The notes under the pieces were generated by a model that was given only the letters and a program-made list of their open reading frames with translations, did not search any database and was not told the DNA's origin. A stretch of DNA of 64,000 bases from Streptococcus suis YS56 (GTDB lineage Bacteria; Bacillota; Bacilli; Lactobacillales; Streptococcaceae), in assembly GCF_000440115.1 (NCBI RefSeq), contig NZ_ALMY01000070.1:1-64000 (forward strand), given 5' to 3'. A program made the translations under genes and the position numbers. Positions 20,066 through 28,935 of the stretch are shown here, one piece after another (position 1 is the stretch's first letter; every line of letters begins with the position of its first letter).

Positions 20066-21719
20066 GAAAGAAATGCCGACACGGGTGCTGATTCCGAGAC
20101 TCTTGGGCTCGATGAAACACCTCTTGCCACGGATTGCAGTTGCGGTCTGCTTTGCGGTCTTGGGACAGGTGGTGACCATTGCGATTCCAGTAACCATGGT
20201 CTATCTGGCTTTTGATGCCCTTGCTGGCAATCCCGCTCCGCTATGGACTTTGGTAGCCCTAGTCATTCTGGCTCTTCTACGCGGTGCCTTCCGTTATGGC
20301 GAGCACTACTTTGGTCATTATGTGGCCTTTCATACCCTGGCTGCCTACCGCCGTCTGATTTTTGCAAAATTGCGGGCCCTGGCTCCTGGGAAATTGGACA
20401 GGCAGGACAGTGGTAGTCTGCTCAAGATGATTGGGGAGGACATCGAGGCTTTGGAGGTTTTCTTTGCCCATACCATTGCCCCGATTTGTACAGGGATTTT
20501 GGTGGCTCTTGGCTTGACGGTTTATTTTGGTCTATCCAGCTGGGGCTTGGCTCTTTTAGCCTTGGTGACCTATGCCCTTCTGGCTATTGCCATTCCAAAT
20601 CAATTTGCTCAGCAGCTGCAACCCTTGCTCAAGGAACAAAATGCCAGTCGTAAGGGCTATGTTTCCTACTTTATTGAAAGTCTTAAGAGCATGAAGGATC
20701 TGATGCAGTTCCAACAGACAGATGCTCGATTTGCCAATCTGACACAGAAAAGTCAAGAGGTCAATGGGCAGGAGCGAAAGGTTGCCCAGACCAACTTTAT
20801 GCAGTATGCCGTTTCCTTCTTGGTGGTGGGCTTGTCTATCATGGGCTTTGCCTGGCTGACTTTTGACTTGGTCGGCAGTCAGAGCTTGGACTTGGCAACT
20901 GGTGTGGCCCTCCTGGTGTCCTTTACCAGCTCCTTTGCTCCCTTCTTGGAGCTCAGCCGTCTGCCTCTTGGTTTCAAGCGGGCTATGAATGCTGGTCGGA
21001 ACATCTATGCTCTTTTGGATGAAAAAGAAGCAGAGCGAACAGGTGACTTGGTTGAGGTCAGCGTGACGGATATTGCTATTGAGCAAGTTGATTTCGACTA
21101 TGATGACCGAGAAACAGGGCTCTATCGCAATCTGTCTGTCCAGTTTGAACAGGGGGGCATCATTGGTCTGGTCGGTGAGTCCGGTGCAGGAAAATCTACC
21201 TTGATGAAACTAATCATGCGGTGGTATGACTGGCAGAAAGGTCAAATCCGCCTGTCTGGCTTGGATAGTCGGAAGGTAGACAAGGCTCATTTACAAGGCT
21301 CCTTTGCCTACGTACCTCAGGTACCGCAAATCTTCCGCCAGACCATTCGAGAAAATCTTGTCTTGGGGCGGACGGATGTGTCAGACGAAACCATTATGGA
21401 CTTGGCAGAAAAATGCCACATGAAAGAACGGATTTTGGCAGCACCGCAGGGTTTGGATACGCTTGTGGAAGCCAGTGACTTTTCAGCAGGAGAAGGACAA
21501 CGCTTGGAACTCATGCGGGCCCTGCTCAAAAATGCGGACTGCTATATCTTTGATGAGCCGACCAGCAACTTGGATTCGCTCAATGAAGCTCGCTTTATAC
21601 AGATGGTCAAGGCACACTGTCAGGGCATGGTCTTCTTGATTTCCCATAGAAGCTCAACCATGGCTTGTGCGGATAGAATCTTCCGCTTGGAAGACGGACA
21701 ATTAGTAAAGGAACGATAA
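20058..21719 (+). CDS. ABC exporter-type half-transporter, SiaE-like (partner of the preceding gene)
   Basis: A 553-residue protein with six N-terminal membrane helices (about 20-290) and a C-terminal ATPase: Walker A 'GESGAGKST', altered signature 'FSAGEGQRLE', Walker B 'YIFDEPTSNLD'. It overlaps the upstream gene by 8 bases and ends directly before the next ATG, so five proteins are tightly coupled. Members of this type (for example the mycobacterial IrtAB pair) look like exporters but import siderophores; whether this pair moves heme, a chelator or something else cannot be read from sequence. Confidence 0.7.
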   Translation: MDKKEMPTRVLIPRLLGSMKHLLPRIAVAVCFAVLGQVVTIAIPVTMVYLAFDALAGNPAPLWTLVALVILALLRGAFRYGEHYFGHYVAFHTLAAYRRLIFAKLRALAPGKLDRQDSGSLLKMIGEDIEALEVFFAHTIAPICTGILVALGLTVYFGLSSWGLALLALVTYALLAIAIPNQFAQQLQPLLKEQNASRKGYVSYFIESLKSMKDLMQFQQTDARFANLTQKSQEVNGQERKVAQTNFMQYAVSFLVVGLSIMGFAWLTFDLVGSQSLDLATGVALLVSFTSSFAPFLELSRLPLGFKRAMNAGRNIYALLDEKEAERTGDLVEVSVTDIAIEQVDFDYDDRETGLYRNLSVQFEQGGIIGLVGESGAGKSTLMKLIMRWYDWQKGQIRLSGLDSRKVDKAHLQGSFAYVPQVPQIFRQTIRENLVLGRTDVSDETIMDLAEKCHMKERILAAPQGLDTLVEASDFSAGEGQRLELMRALLKNADCYIFDEPTSNLDSLNEARFIQMVKAHCQGMVFLISHRSSTMACADRIFRLEDGQLVKER

Positions 21720-22310
21720 ATGAAACAATTAAAAATGAAGGACCTCATGGTGACGGGGGCTTTTGCTGGTTTGTATTTTCTGTGTGTGGGTCTAGGGACC
21801 TTGATTGGTGTCTTTTTTGACCGGTCAGGCAATATGATGTACGCCCCGGCTTTTGCGGCCCTCTTGGCTGGTCCGGTTTATATGCTCTTGATTGCCAAAG
21901 TTGGCAAGTTTGGCTCTATCAGTTTGGTCGGTGCGGTCATGGCCTGCTTCTTTTTCTTGTCAGGCTATATGACAGCGGCCTTTCTGCCCAGTTTGACCTT
22001 TGGCTTGCTGGGAGATTGGGTGGCCAAGATCGGTGCTTATAAGAACAAATGGAGCAACCTCCTGAGTTTTGCGGTCTTCTCTTTTGGCAATCTTGGGCCC
22101 ATTATTCTCATGTGGCTCATGCGAGATGCCTATGAGGCTAATCTCTTGGCCCGTGGTAAGTCGGCTGAATATGTAGCTCGTGTCATGCTGGACTTTACAC
22201 CTGCCAATGTCCTCTGGTTGTCCTTTACAATTATCTTGGCAGCTAGTCTGAGCGGACTTTTTGGACAATACATGGTCAAACGCTACTTTGACCGTTCAGG
22301 TTTGGTCTGA
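21720..22310 (+). CDS. MptD-family ECF transporter S component, SiaF-like
   Basis: A 196-residue integral membrane protein with about five to six hydrophobic segments. It fits the MptD family of substrate-binding (S) components: a short lysine-rich N-terminus (KQLKMKDLMVTGAFAGLYF) followed by the 'A.FAALLAGPVYML' helix. S components set the substrate of energy-coupling-factor importers. The ATG directly follows the upstream stop, and the TGA stop shares a base with the next ATG. In group A streptococcus the equivalent SiaF works with SiaG and SiaH in heme uptake. Confidence 0.75.
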   Translation: MKQLKMKDLMVTGAFAGLYFLCVGLGTLIGVFFDRSGNMMYAPAFAALLAGPVYMLLIAKVGKFGSISLVGAVMACFFFLSGYMTAAFLPSLTFGLLGDWVAKIGAYKNKWSNLLSFAVFSFGNLGPIILMWLMRDAYEANLLARGKSAEYVARVMLDFTPANVLWLSFTIILAASLSGLFGQYMVKRYFDRSGLV

Positions 22311-22969
22311 TGAAATTAGATGCTCGTACAAAAATTATTCTCGTCATCTTCACTAGTTTTACCTATGGGATGCGTCTTACAATACTAGAAAATGCAGTGC
22401 TGGTCTTAGGCCTTAGCCTGCTTTTCTGGTTTTCTGGAAAGCGGAAAATGGCTATAATGAGTCCGATAGCCTATTCTATTTTTTGTCTGTTATCCTATAT
22501 TACATTTTTTCCAGCATGGCTGACGCATTTGTTGCTTGTATTGACCTATACATGGCCTCCGCTTTTGGCAGGACATCTATTGCTGATGACGACAAGTGGT
22601 TACGAACTCATTCATGGCTTACGGAAATGGCACCTGCCAGAGGTATTTCTTTTGACGTTGGGAGTAATGTTTCGTTTCCTACCTGCCATTAAACAGGATG
22701 CTCGTACGATTTGTGCCTCTTTGAAGGTTAGAGGAATTTTTTTACGGAAGAGAGATGTGGTTTGTAAGCCACTCCAGTACATGGAGTTTTTCTTGGTTCC
22801 CTTGATGATGTCTCTCTTGCGAACAGCTCAGGAATTGACAGTAGCCAGTCTGACAAAAGGTTTGGCTGTATCTACAAAATCACCTGCATATATTCGGTCG
22901 TCTTGGACCGTGCTAGATTGGAGTCTTTGCTTATGTTGTCTCGGTTTTCTGATTCTCGTCCGGCTGTGA
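22310..22969 (+). CDS. ECF transporter T component (EcfT), SiaG-like
   Basis: A 219-residue membrane protein that couples the S component to the ATPases. The start 'KLDARTKIILVIFTS' is the family's conserved N-terminal motif, and the Ala-Arg-Gly-type coupling helix corresponds to 'CASLKVRGIFLRKR' (about 139-152) and the 'SLTKGLA' segment near 187. Its start overlaps the siaF-like stop by one base; its end overlaps the next gene by 37 bases. Confidence 0.8.
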   Translation: MKLDARTKIILVIFTSFTYGMRLTILENAVLVLGLSLLFWFSGKRKMAIMSPIAYSIFCLLSYITFFPAWLTHLLLVLTYTWPPLLAGHLLLMTTSGYELIHGLRKWHLPEVFLLTLGVMFRFLPAIKQDARTICASLKVRGIFLRKRDVVCKPLQYMEFFLVPLMMSLLRTAQELTVASLTKGLAVSTKSPAYIRSSWTVLDWSLCLCCLGFLILVRL

Positions 22970-24360
22970 CGGTAAAAAATGTAGCATTAACTTATTCAGG
23001 GGCAGATAAACCAGCCTTGCAGATAGAGGATTTGACCATTCCAGAAGGCCAGTGTGTTGTTTTATGTGGGCAGAGTGGCTCTGGGAAGTCTAGTTTTCTC
23101 AAGGTACTGAATGGTTTGACGCCAGAATATTATCCTGCTCAGCTTTCGGGACAAATTTTCTTAGGGGACTTGGATTTACAAAAATCTAGTCTGGAAGAAA
23201 CATCTCGGCACATTGCTTCAGTCTTTCAGCATCCGTCTACTCAATTTTTTCATAGTCAGGTCTTGCAGGAATTGGTTTTCCCTTGTGAAAATCAGGGTTT
23301 GTCAAGAGAAGAAATCGAGAATCGCCTGGCTTGGGTTATGGAATTATTTGGTTTGGCTTCTCTTAGCCAGCGAACGATTTCCAGTCTATCAGGTGGTCAG
23401 CAACAACGTCTAGCCTTGGCCGTTGCAGCTATGCAAGGGACAGGTGTCTTGGTTTTAGATGAGCCGACTGCCAACCTAGATCAGGAAGGGATTGCGATTG
23501 TACAGGACATCTTGAAAACTTTAAAAAGCCAAGGAAAGACCATCATTATTGCCGAGCATAGACTGTCTTATCTCAGTCAGTTGGCAGATCGCTATTTATA
23601 TTTTCAAGATGGGCAAGTGGTGACGGATTATCTAGCAGATGAGTTTTTAAGCCGGACAGAAGAATGCCGTCAGGATATGGGACTGCGTTGTTATGACTCG
23701 GAGCCTTATGGACGGGCAATAGCGGAGCTGGCGGACCAGTTTGTTAATGATAAAGAGGGTTTACTTGTTGAAAATTTATCGGTAAGTCAGAAAGAGAATA
23801 CTCTCTATGAGATTGAAAAACTTTGCTTGGCACCAGGACAGGTGGTGGGTTTGGTTGGATCGAATGGTTCTGGAAAAACAAGCCTTGCTCGTTATCTGGT
23901 CGGTTTAGCGGAAGATAAGAAGAGTAGGATTTCTTGGCAAGGTCAAACCTTGTCTGGTCGCCAGAGATTGGAAAAAACAGCTTTTGTTATGCAGGATGTT
24001 CGACTCCAACTATTTGCGGAAAATGTTAAGCGAGAACTTACTCTTGGAAGGAAAAATAGAGCTGTCGATGAACATTTGGTAGCTCGTTTTGGTCTATCGG
24101 AGTTGTTGGAGAGGCATCCGGTTAGTTTATCGGGTGGTGAACAACAGCGCGTGATGATAGTGGCCAGCTTACTGGCAGATAAGGAAATTTTCATTTTTGA
24201 TGAACCGACGAGCGGTTTGGATTTGAGACGAATGCAACAAGTTGCTTCTGCTTTAGTAGACTTAAAAATGAAGAATAAGTTGGTTTTGTTAATTTCTCAC
24301 GATGAAGAGTTATTGAATCTTGTTTGTGATAAAATAGTAGATATTAAACAGTTGAAATAG
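22933..24360 (+). CDS. Duplicated ECF ATPase (EcfA-EcfA fusion), SiaH-like
   Basis: A protein of about 475 residues holding two ABC ATPase domains in one chain. Domain 1: Walker A 'GQSGSGKSS', signature 'LSGGQQQR', Walker B 'VLDEPTANLD'. Domain 2: Walker A 'GSNGSGKTS', signature 'LSGGEQQR', Walker B 'IFDEPTSGLD'. Both sites look intact. The ATG at 22933 is chosen (GGAG 9-12 bases upstream, inside the EcfT gene); an in-frame TTG at 22903 would add ten residues. Having its own ATPases, this ECF system would not depend on the shared EcfAA' module. Confidence 0.8.
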   Translation: MLSRFSDSRPAVTVKNVALTYSGADKPALQIEDLTIPEGQCVVLCGQSGSGKSSFLKVLNGLTPEYYPAQLSGQIFLGDLDLQKSSLEETSRHIASVFQHPSTQFFHSQVLQELVFPCENQGLSREEIENRLAWVMELFGLASLSQRTISSLSGGQQQRLALAVAAMQGTGVLVLDEPTANLDQEGIAIVQDILKTLKSQGKTIIIAEHRLSYLSQLADRYLYFQDGQVVTDYLADEFLSRTEECRQDMGLRCYDSEPYGRAIAELADQFVNDKEGLLVENLSVSQKENTLYEIEKLCLAPGQVVGLVGSNGSGKTSLARYLVGLAEDKKSRISWQGQTLSGRQRLEKTAFVMQDVRLQLFAENVKRELTLGRKNRAVDEHLVARFGLSELLERHPVSLSGGEQQRVMIVASLLADKEIFIFDEPTSGLDLRRMQQVASALVDLKMKNKLVLLISHDEELLNLVCDKIVDIKQLK

Positions 24361-24365
24361 AGATT

Positions 24366-25643
24366 ATGAACAAACAAACCTATAAAGAAATTTTAACCAT
24401 TGCCTTTCCAGCCATGGGGGAAAACCTTCTCCAGATGTTAATGGGAGTAGTAGACTCTTATCTAGTAGCCAGTATTGGCATCGTAGCTTTGTCTGGAGTT
24501 TCCCTTGCTAATAATATTTTAGCCGTCTATCAGGCGGTTTTTATTGCCCTAGCAGCAGCGGTGTCTTCTCGTTTGGCTCAGACTTTGGGTGAAGAGGACT
24601 CAGAAGGCATTGGAGGAACTGCTAGTGAAAGTGTCAAGTTTCCAGTTTTTATCGGTCTCCTTTTAGGGATTTTTTCAGTTCTGGCAGGTCCAATAGTACT
24701 TACTAGCTTGGGAGCAGAGTCAGAAGTGGTACAGGCTGGAGGTCTTTATTTGATATTGGTTGGTGGGGGAGCGCTTTTTTTGGGACTTATGACAAGTTTG
24801 AGTGCAATCTTACGAACCTTGGGGGAACCACGTTTTCCTATGTATATCAGCCTGCTTTCTAACATTTTAAATGCACTATTTTCAGCATTTGCAGTCTTTG
24901 TGCTTCATGCAGATGTAGCAGGGGTTGCGATTGGAACGGTATTATCGCGATTGATTGGTTGTAGCCTGCTTTGGTCTCGCTTACCAATTTCTTTAAAACC
25001 ATGGACCTGGTCCTTTGATAAAGAACTGCTTAGACTTGCCCTGCCAGCAACTGGTGAACGGTTGATGATGCGGGTGGGAGATGTGGTAGTCGTAGCTTTG
25101 ATTACCAGCTTAGGAACAGCGACGGTAGCTGGAAATGCGATTGGAGAAACCCTGACGCAGTTTAATTATATGCCGGCTTTAGGGATTGCTACCGCGACAA
25201 TCATCCTTACAGCGAAACACAGACAGGATAAGGCTATGGTCCGACATATTTTTCGAACAAGCTTTAGTCTTTCTTTGCTGTTTATGTTTTTGGTAGCTGG
25301 TGTGACTCATTTTGCGGGGCCTTTCCTAATCAGTCTTTATACTAAGGATATTCAAGTAGCACAAGCTGGTCAAACAGTATTATTTTATGCCATGTTGGGA
25401 GTTCCCTTTACAGCTGGTACTCTTATTTTAACCGCCTTGTGGCAAGGTTTAGGAAATGCTAGATTACCCTTTTATGCCACAACTATCGGTATGTGGCTAG
25501 TGCGGATTGGCATAGCTTATTTACTTGTAACATTTTTTAAAATCGGTTTGTCAGCCATTTGGCTTGCAACGATTTTAGATAATGCCTTCCGAGCAGGGAT
25601 GCTATTTTTTCAGTATAGGTATTCAAAACAAGAATCAATTTAA
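24366..25643 (+). CDS. MATE family efflux transporter
   Basis: A 425-residue protein with about 12 hydrophobic segments in two homologous halves, typical of Na+ or H+ driven multidrug and toxin extrusion pumps (MatE domain). It starts six bases after the ECF ATPase gene and is probably read on the same transcript, which suggests it exports a compound connected with that system, for example excess heme or a by-product; this is inference. Unrelated drug efflux is equally possible. Confidence 0.85.
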   Translation: MNKQTYKEILTIAFPAMGENLLQMLMGVVDSYLVASIGIVALSGVSLANNILAVYQAVFIALAAAVSSRLAQTLGEEDSEGIGGTASESVKFPVFIGLLLGIFSVLAGPIVLTSLGAESEVVQAGGLYLILVGGGALFLGLMTSLSAILRTLGEPRFPMYISLLSNILNALFSAFAVFVLHADVAGVAIGTVLSRLIGCSLLWSRLPISLKPWTWSFDKELLRLALPATGERLMMRVGDVVVVALITSLGTATVAGNAIGETLTQFNYMPALGIATATIILTAKHRQDKAMVRHIFRTSFSLSLLFMFLVAGVTHFAGPFLISLYTKDIQVAQAGQTVLFYAMLGVPFTAGTLILTALWQGLGNARLPFYATTIGMWLVRIGIAYLLVTFFKIGLSAIWLATILDNAFRAGMLFFQYRYSKQESI

Positions 25644-25652
25644 GATAAGGCT

Positions 25653-25674
25653 AAGAAAACTTTCAGTTTCTTTT
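25653..25674 (+). terminator. Probable terminator after the MATE gene
   Basis: AAGAAAACT (25653-25661) pairs with AGTTTCTT (25665-25672) with one bulged A and a 3-nt loop, ending in Ts. It is weak but well placed, 10 bases after the stop. Confidence 0.5.
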
Positions 25675-25797
25675 AAGTTAGTAGCTATATACTATATTCA
25701 AGCTAGAAATAGCGAACAACTTTACTGAATTTCATTCAGTATCGTCATCCGTAAGAGCTAAAGCTCAAACGGCTGGCATATCTTTTTCATATAATCT

Positions 25798-25834
25798 CCT
25801 AGAGAACAGTCGACCGCGGTCGGCTGTTTTCGTG
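25798..25834. terminator. GC-rich hairpin before the mevalonate operon
   Basis: AACAGTCGACC pairs with GGTCGGCTGTT around a short CGC core, with a T4 tail. It insulates the mevalonate promoter from upstream transcription. Confidence 0.7.
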
Positions 25835-25835
25835 T

Positions 25836-25864
25836 CTTCTATTCTCGGACAAAAATGGTATAAT
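25836..25864 (+). promoter_or_regulatory. Mevalonate operon promoter
   Basis: An extended -10 TGGTATAAT (TATAAT at 25859-25864). The -35 region (about 25836-25842) is poor, as allowed with an extended -10. Confidence 0.6.
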
Positions 25865-25890
25865 GGTAGTGATTGTATAAGGAGAAAAGT

Positions 25891-26826
25891 ATGTCGGTAG
25901 TAGGAAAAGCAAATGGGAAAATCATTTTGATGGGAGAACATGCGGTGGTCTATGGCCAGCCTGCAATTGCCATGCCTTTTTCTGCTGTAGAAATTACAGC
26001 CCAGGTGACTGCCCAAGGCCAGGCACTTAGTGTAGCCTGTGACTTCTATGAAGGACTGGTTCACAAGATGCCCAAAATCTGGGAAAGCCTCAAGCATGCC
26101 ATCCGCTTTTCGCTCTATCGTATTGGTGCACCGACAGATCCAGCGATTCATATCGAGATCAGTTCGACTATTCCCGCCGAGCGCGGCATGGGCTCTAGTG
26201 CAGCCGTGGCAGTTGCAGTTGCACGCGCCCTCTTTGCCTACTATGAAAAAGAACTGACCGACAGCGAACTCTGGGACATCGTCCAGTCTTCGGAAAAAAT
26301 TGCTCACGGCAATCCATCAGGCATTGATGCGGCGACCACCAGCGGCAAGTCCCCCGTCTTCTTTATCAAGCACCAACCCATCGAACCCTTGGAGCTGAAA
26401 CTCCGTGCCCACTTGGTAGTGGCTGATACAGGCGTGACGGGAAACACCTTAGAAGCCATTTCAGACGTGGCGGATTTGTTGGAGAAAAAGCCAGAGGCTA
26501 TCCAGCTAGTAGAAGAACTGGGCAACTTGACCCGACAGGCCAAGGAAGATTTAGCCACAGACCATGCAGAGCTTCTAGGTGGCAGAATGAACCAAGCTCA
26601 TGCCCTCCTGCAAAAATTAGGCGTGTCTGACCCCAGACTGGATAAGCTAGTCAGCCTCGCCCAAGAAAATGGAGCCCTCGGAGCCAAATTAACCGGTGGC
26701 GGACGAGGGGGCTGCATGATTGCCCTAGCCAGAACAGCCCAGGATGCCCAAAATCTTGCACACATCCTTGACCAAGCAGGTGCCCGCCAAACCTGGATAC
26801 AGTACTTAGGAGAAACCAATGACTAA
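25891..26826 (+). CDS. mvaK1: Mevalonate kinase
   Basis: GHMP kinase of 311 residues that phosphorylates mevalonate to 5-phosphomevalonate. Motif 1 is 'ANGKIILMGEHAVVYGQPAI', motif 2 (ATP) 'PAERGMGSSAAVAVA' and motif 3 'GALGAKLTGGGRGGCMIAL'. The ATG at 25891 is used (AAGGAG 7 bases upstream); an in-frame TTG upstream would lie in the ribosome site. It overlaps mvaD by 8 bases. In pneumococcus the enzyme is feedback-inhibited by diphosphomevalonate. Confidence 0.95.
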   Translation: MSVVGKANGKIILMGEHAVVYGQPAIAMPFSAVEITAQVTAQGQALSVACDFYEGLVHKMPKIWESLKHAIRFSLYRIGAPTDPAIHIEISSTIPAERGMGSSAAVAVAVARALFAYYEKELTDSELWDIVQSSEKIAHGNPSGIDAATTSGKSPVFFIKHQPIEPLELKLRAHLVVADTGVTGNTLEAISDVADLLEKKPEAIQLVEELGNLTRQAKEDLATDHAELLGGRMNQAHALLQKLGVSDPRLDKLVSLAQENGALGAKLTGGGRGGCMIALARTAQDAQNLAHILDQAGARQTWIQYLGETND

Positions 26827-27844
26827 ACAAACAGGCATTGCCCGTGCCCATACCAATATTGCCTTGATTAAATACTGGGGAAAACGTGATAAGGAATTAT
26901 TCCTACCTATGAATTCCAGTCTATCCCTGACCCTTGACGCATTTTATACCGATACCAAGGTCGTTTTTGACCCAGAATTAACTGCGGATGAGTTCTATCT
27001 CAACGGAATCTTACAAAAAGAAAAAGAAATTTTAAAAATTTCTCGATTTTTGGATTTGTTTTGCGAATATATAGGTGAAAGGGCATTTGCCCGAGTGGAA
27101 AGTCTAAATTTTGTTCCGACTGCAGCTGGCTTGGCCAGCTCAGCATCAGCCTTCGCAGCACTTGCACTTGCAACCGCAACTGCCTTGGATTTAGATTTGT
27201 CACCAGCCACCCTATCAACCCTTGCTCGCAGGGGTTCTGGCTCCAGTACCCGCAGCCTATTCGGTGGATTTGTCGAGTGGGATATGGGAACGGGTTCGGA
27301 AGATTCTATGGCCCATCCCATTGACGATGCCGATTGGGATATTGCCATGGTCGTCTTAGCCGTCAATACTGGACCGAAGAAGATTGCTAGTCGAGAGGGA
27401 ATGGACCACACGGTTGCCACCTCACCATTTTATTCCGCCTGGGTAGAAACCGCCAAACAAGACATGGTGGACATCAAGGCAGCCATTGCCAGCCGTGATT
27501 TTGAAAAACTTGGTCAAATCACAGAGCACAATGGTATGAAAATGCATGCAACAACGCTTTCTGCCAATCCGCCCTTTACCTACTGGTCAGCCGATAGCCT
27601 AATGGCCCAAGAGGCAGTCCGTCAGGTTCGTGAGGCAAGTGGCTTATCAGCCTACATGACCATGGATGCCGGACCAAATGTCAAGGTCCTCTGCCGAGCA
27701 AGTCAAATGGACGAGCTAGTAGCTGAATTGGCCAAAGTCATCCCAAGAGAGAAAATCATTACCAGCAAGCCTGGTCCTGCGGCCTACGTCCTCAGTGAAG
27801 ACGAGTGGCAGGTATCGCAAGCAGCGTTTGAAAAGGGCTTGTAG
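26819..27844 (+). CDS. mvaD: Diphosphomevalonate decarboxylase
   Basis: GHMP-fold enzyme of 341 residues that makes isopentenyl diphosphate from diphosphomevalonate with ATP and loss of CO2. The N-terminus contains 'AHTNIALIKYWGKRD', the ATP loop is 'PTAAGLASSASAFAALA', and the catalytic Asp is in 'TMDAGPNVKVL'. It lies between the two kinases, the usual streptococcal order. It overlaps mvaK1 and ends one base before the mvaK2 ATG. Confidence 0.96.
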   Translation: MTKQTGIARAHTNIALIKYWGKRDKELFLPMNSSLSLTLDAFYTDTKVVFDPELTADEFYLNGILQKEKEILKISRFLDLFCEYIGERAFARVESLNFVPTAAGLASSASAFAALALATATALDLDLSPATLSTLARRGSGSSTRSLFGGFVEWDMGTGSEDSMAHPIDDADWDIAMVVLAVNTGPKKIASREGMDHTVATSPFYSAWVETAKQDMVDIKAAIASRDFEKLGQITEHNGMKMHATTLSANPPFTYWSADSLMAQEAVRQVREASGLSAYMTMDAGPNVKVLCRASQMDELVAELAKVIPREKIITSKPGPAAYVLSEDEWQVSQAAFEKGL

Positions 27845-27845
27845 C

Positions 27846-28925
27846 ATGAAAGTACAAGTAAAGATACCTGGAAAACTCTTTCTAGCAGGGGAATATGCAG
27901 TCGTCGAGGCAGGCTATCCTGCAGTGATTGTGGCCCTTGACCAATACCTGACTGTCACCATTGAACCAAGTGACCGAGGCCTCCTTCATTCCAGCCAGCA
28001 AGCAGACCTCTATCTGATCTGGGAGCGTAAGGAAGGTACCGTTCATATCCAAGGGGACCATCCCTATGCTCTGATTGAAACAGCCATGCAGGTAACAGAA
28101 GCCTATCTGACAGCCAAAGGTCAGTCCTGTCAAGCAACCTACAGCCTAGCGGTCCAATCTGATCTGGATGACCAGACTTCAGGTGCCAAGTATGGCTTGG
28201 GCTCGTCAGGGGCAGTGACGGTTGCGACGGTCAAGGCCCTGCTAACCTACTACGGTCACCGACCAGATGCCCTGCTGACCTACAAGCTGGCAGCCCTGGT
28301 CCAGACCAAGCTAGGCATGACGGGTTCCTTTGGTGACTTGGCGGCTTCCAGTTTTGGTGGCTTGATCGCCTATCATTCCCTGGACCGTTCTTGGCTTTTA
28401 GGGAAAATGGCAGAGCTGTCCCTGCTTGATCTGGTAGAAAGTGATTGGCAGGGTTTGTCCATCAGCTCTATCCAGCTACCTGAAGGTTTAGACCTTTTGG
28501 TTGGCTGGACAGGGTCGGCGGCTTCGACAGATCGATTGGTTTCCCAGATGGAAAGCCAAAAAAGTCAGGCAGAAAAAGAGCACATTCATAGCCAGTTTCT
28601 AGCCGACGCCAAGACCTGTGTAGAGCGGTTGATAGTAGCTTGTCAGACAAATGACTCAGCGTCAGTAAGACAGGCCATTTCTCAGAACCGCAAGCTCTTA
28701 CAAGACTTTGCGAGAGGAATGGGCTTGGTCATTGAAACGCCTCAACTGAGCCAACTCTGTGACCTGGCCCAGACTTATGGAGCGGTGGCCAAATCATCTG
28801 GTGCAGGCGGTGGAGACTGCGGCATTTGCTTGGTAGACAGTACGGAACAAAAAGTAGCGATTGAGAAGGCTTGGCAACAAGCCGGCATTCTTCCACTCCA
28901 ACTAAAGATCACAAGTAGAGAATAA
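27846..28925 (+). CDS. mvaK2: Phosphomevalonate kinase
   Basis: GHMP kinase of 359 residues converting 5-phosphomevalonate to diphosphomevalonate. Starts at the ATG at 27846, directly after the mvaD stop; 'VKIPGKLFLAGEYAVVEAGYP' is motif 1, 'YGLGSSGAVTVATVKALL' the ATP loop, and 'KSSGAGGGDCGICL' motif 3. A longer in-frame form reaching back into mvaD is not supported. fni follows 10 bases downstream after AAGGAG. Confidence 0.95.
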   Translation: MKVQVKIPGKLFLAGEYAVVEAGYPAVIVALDQYLTVTIEPSDRGLLHSSQQADLYLIWERKEGTVHIQGDHPYALIETAMQVTEAYLTAKGQSCQATYSLAVQSDLDDQTSGAKYGLGSSGAVTVATVKALLTYYGHRPDALLTYKLAALVQTKLGMTGSFGDLAASSFGGLIAYHSLDRSWLLGKMAELSLLDLVESDWQGLSISSIQLPEGLDLLVGWTGSAASTDRLVSQMESQKSQAEKEHIHSQFLADAKTCVERLIVACQTNDSASVRQAISQNRKLLQDFARGMGLVIETPQLSQLCDLAQTYGAVAKSSGAGGGDCGICLVDSTEQKVAIEKAWQQAGILPLQLKITSRE

Positions 28926-28935
28926 GGAGAACCCT

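Noticed and set aside
20556-21086. A 176-residue minus-strand open frame inside the SiaE-like gene
   Set aside because: Antisense shadow; the plus-strand ABC domain motifs are unambiguous.
18308-21719. CydDC assignment for the two exporter-type ABC genes
   Set aside because: No cydAB genes nearby, and the adjoining S component, EcfT and double EcfA genes fit the sia-type arrangement better; not fully excluded.
25680-25790. A fourth copy of the 104-bp repeat before the mevalonate operon
   Set aside because: There is a short palindrome (ACTGAATTTCATTCAGT) and a vague resemblance, but the characteristic ends and centre are missing.
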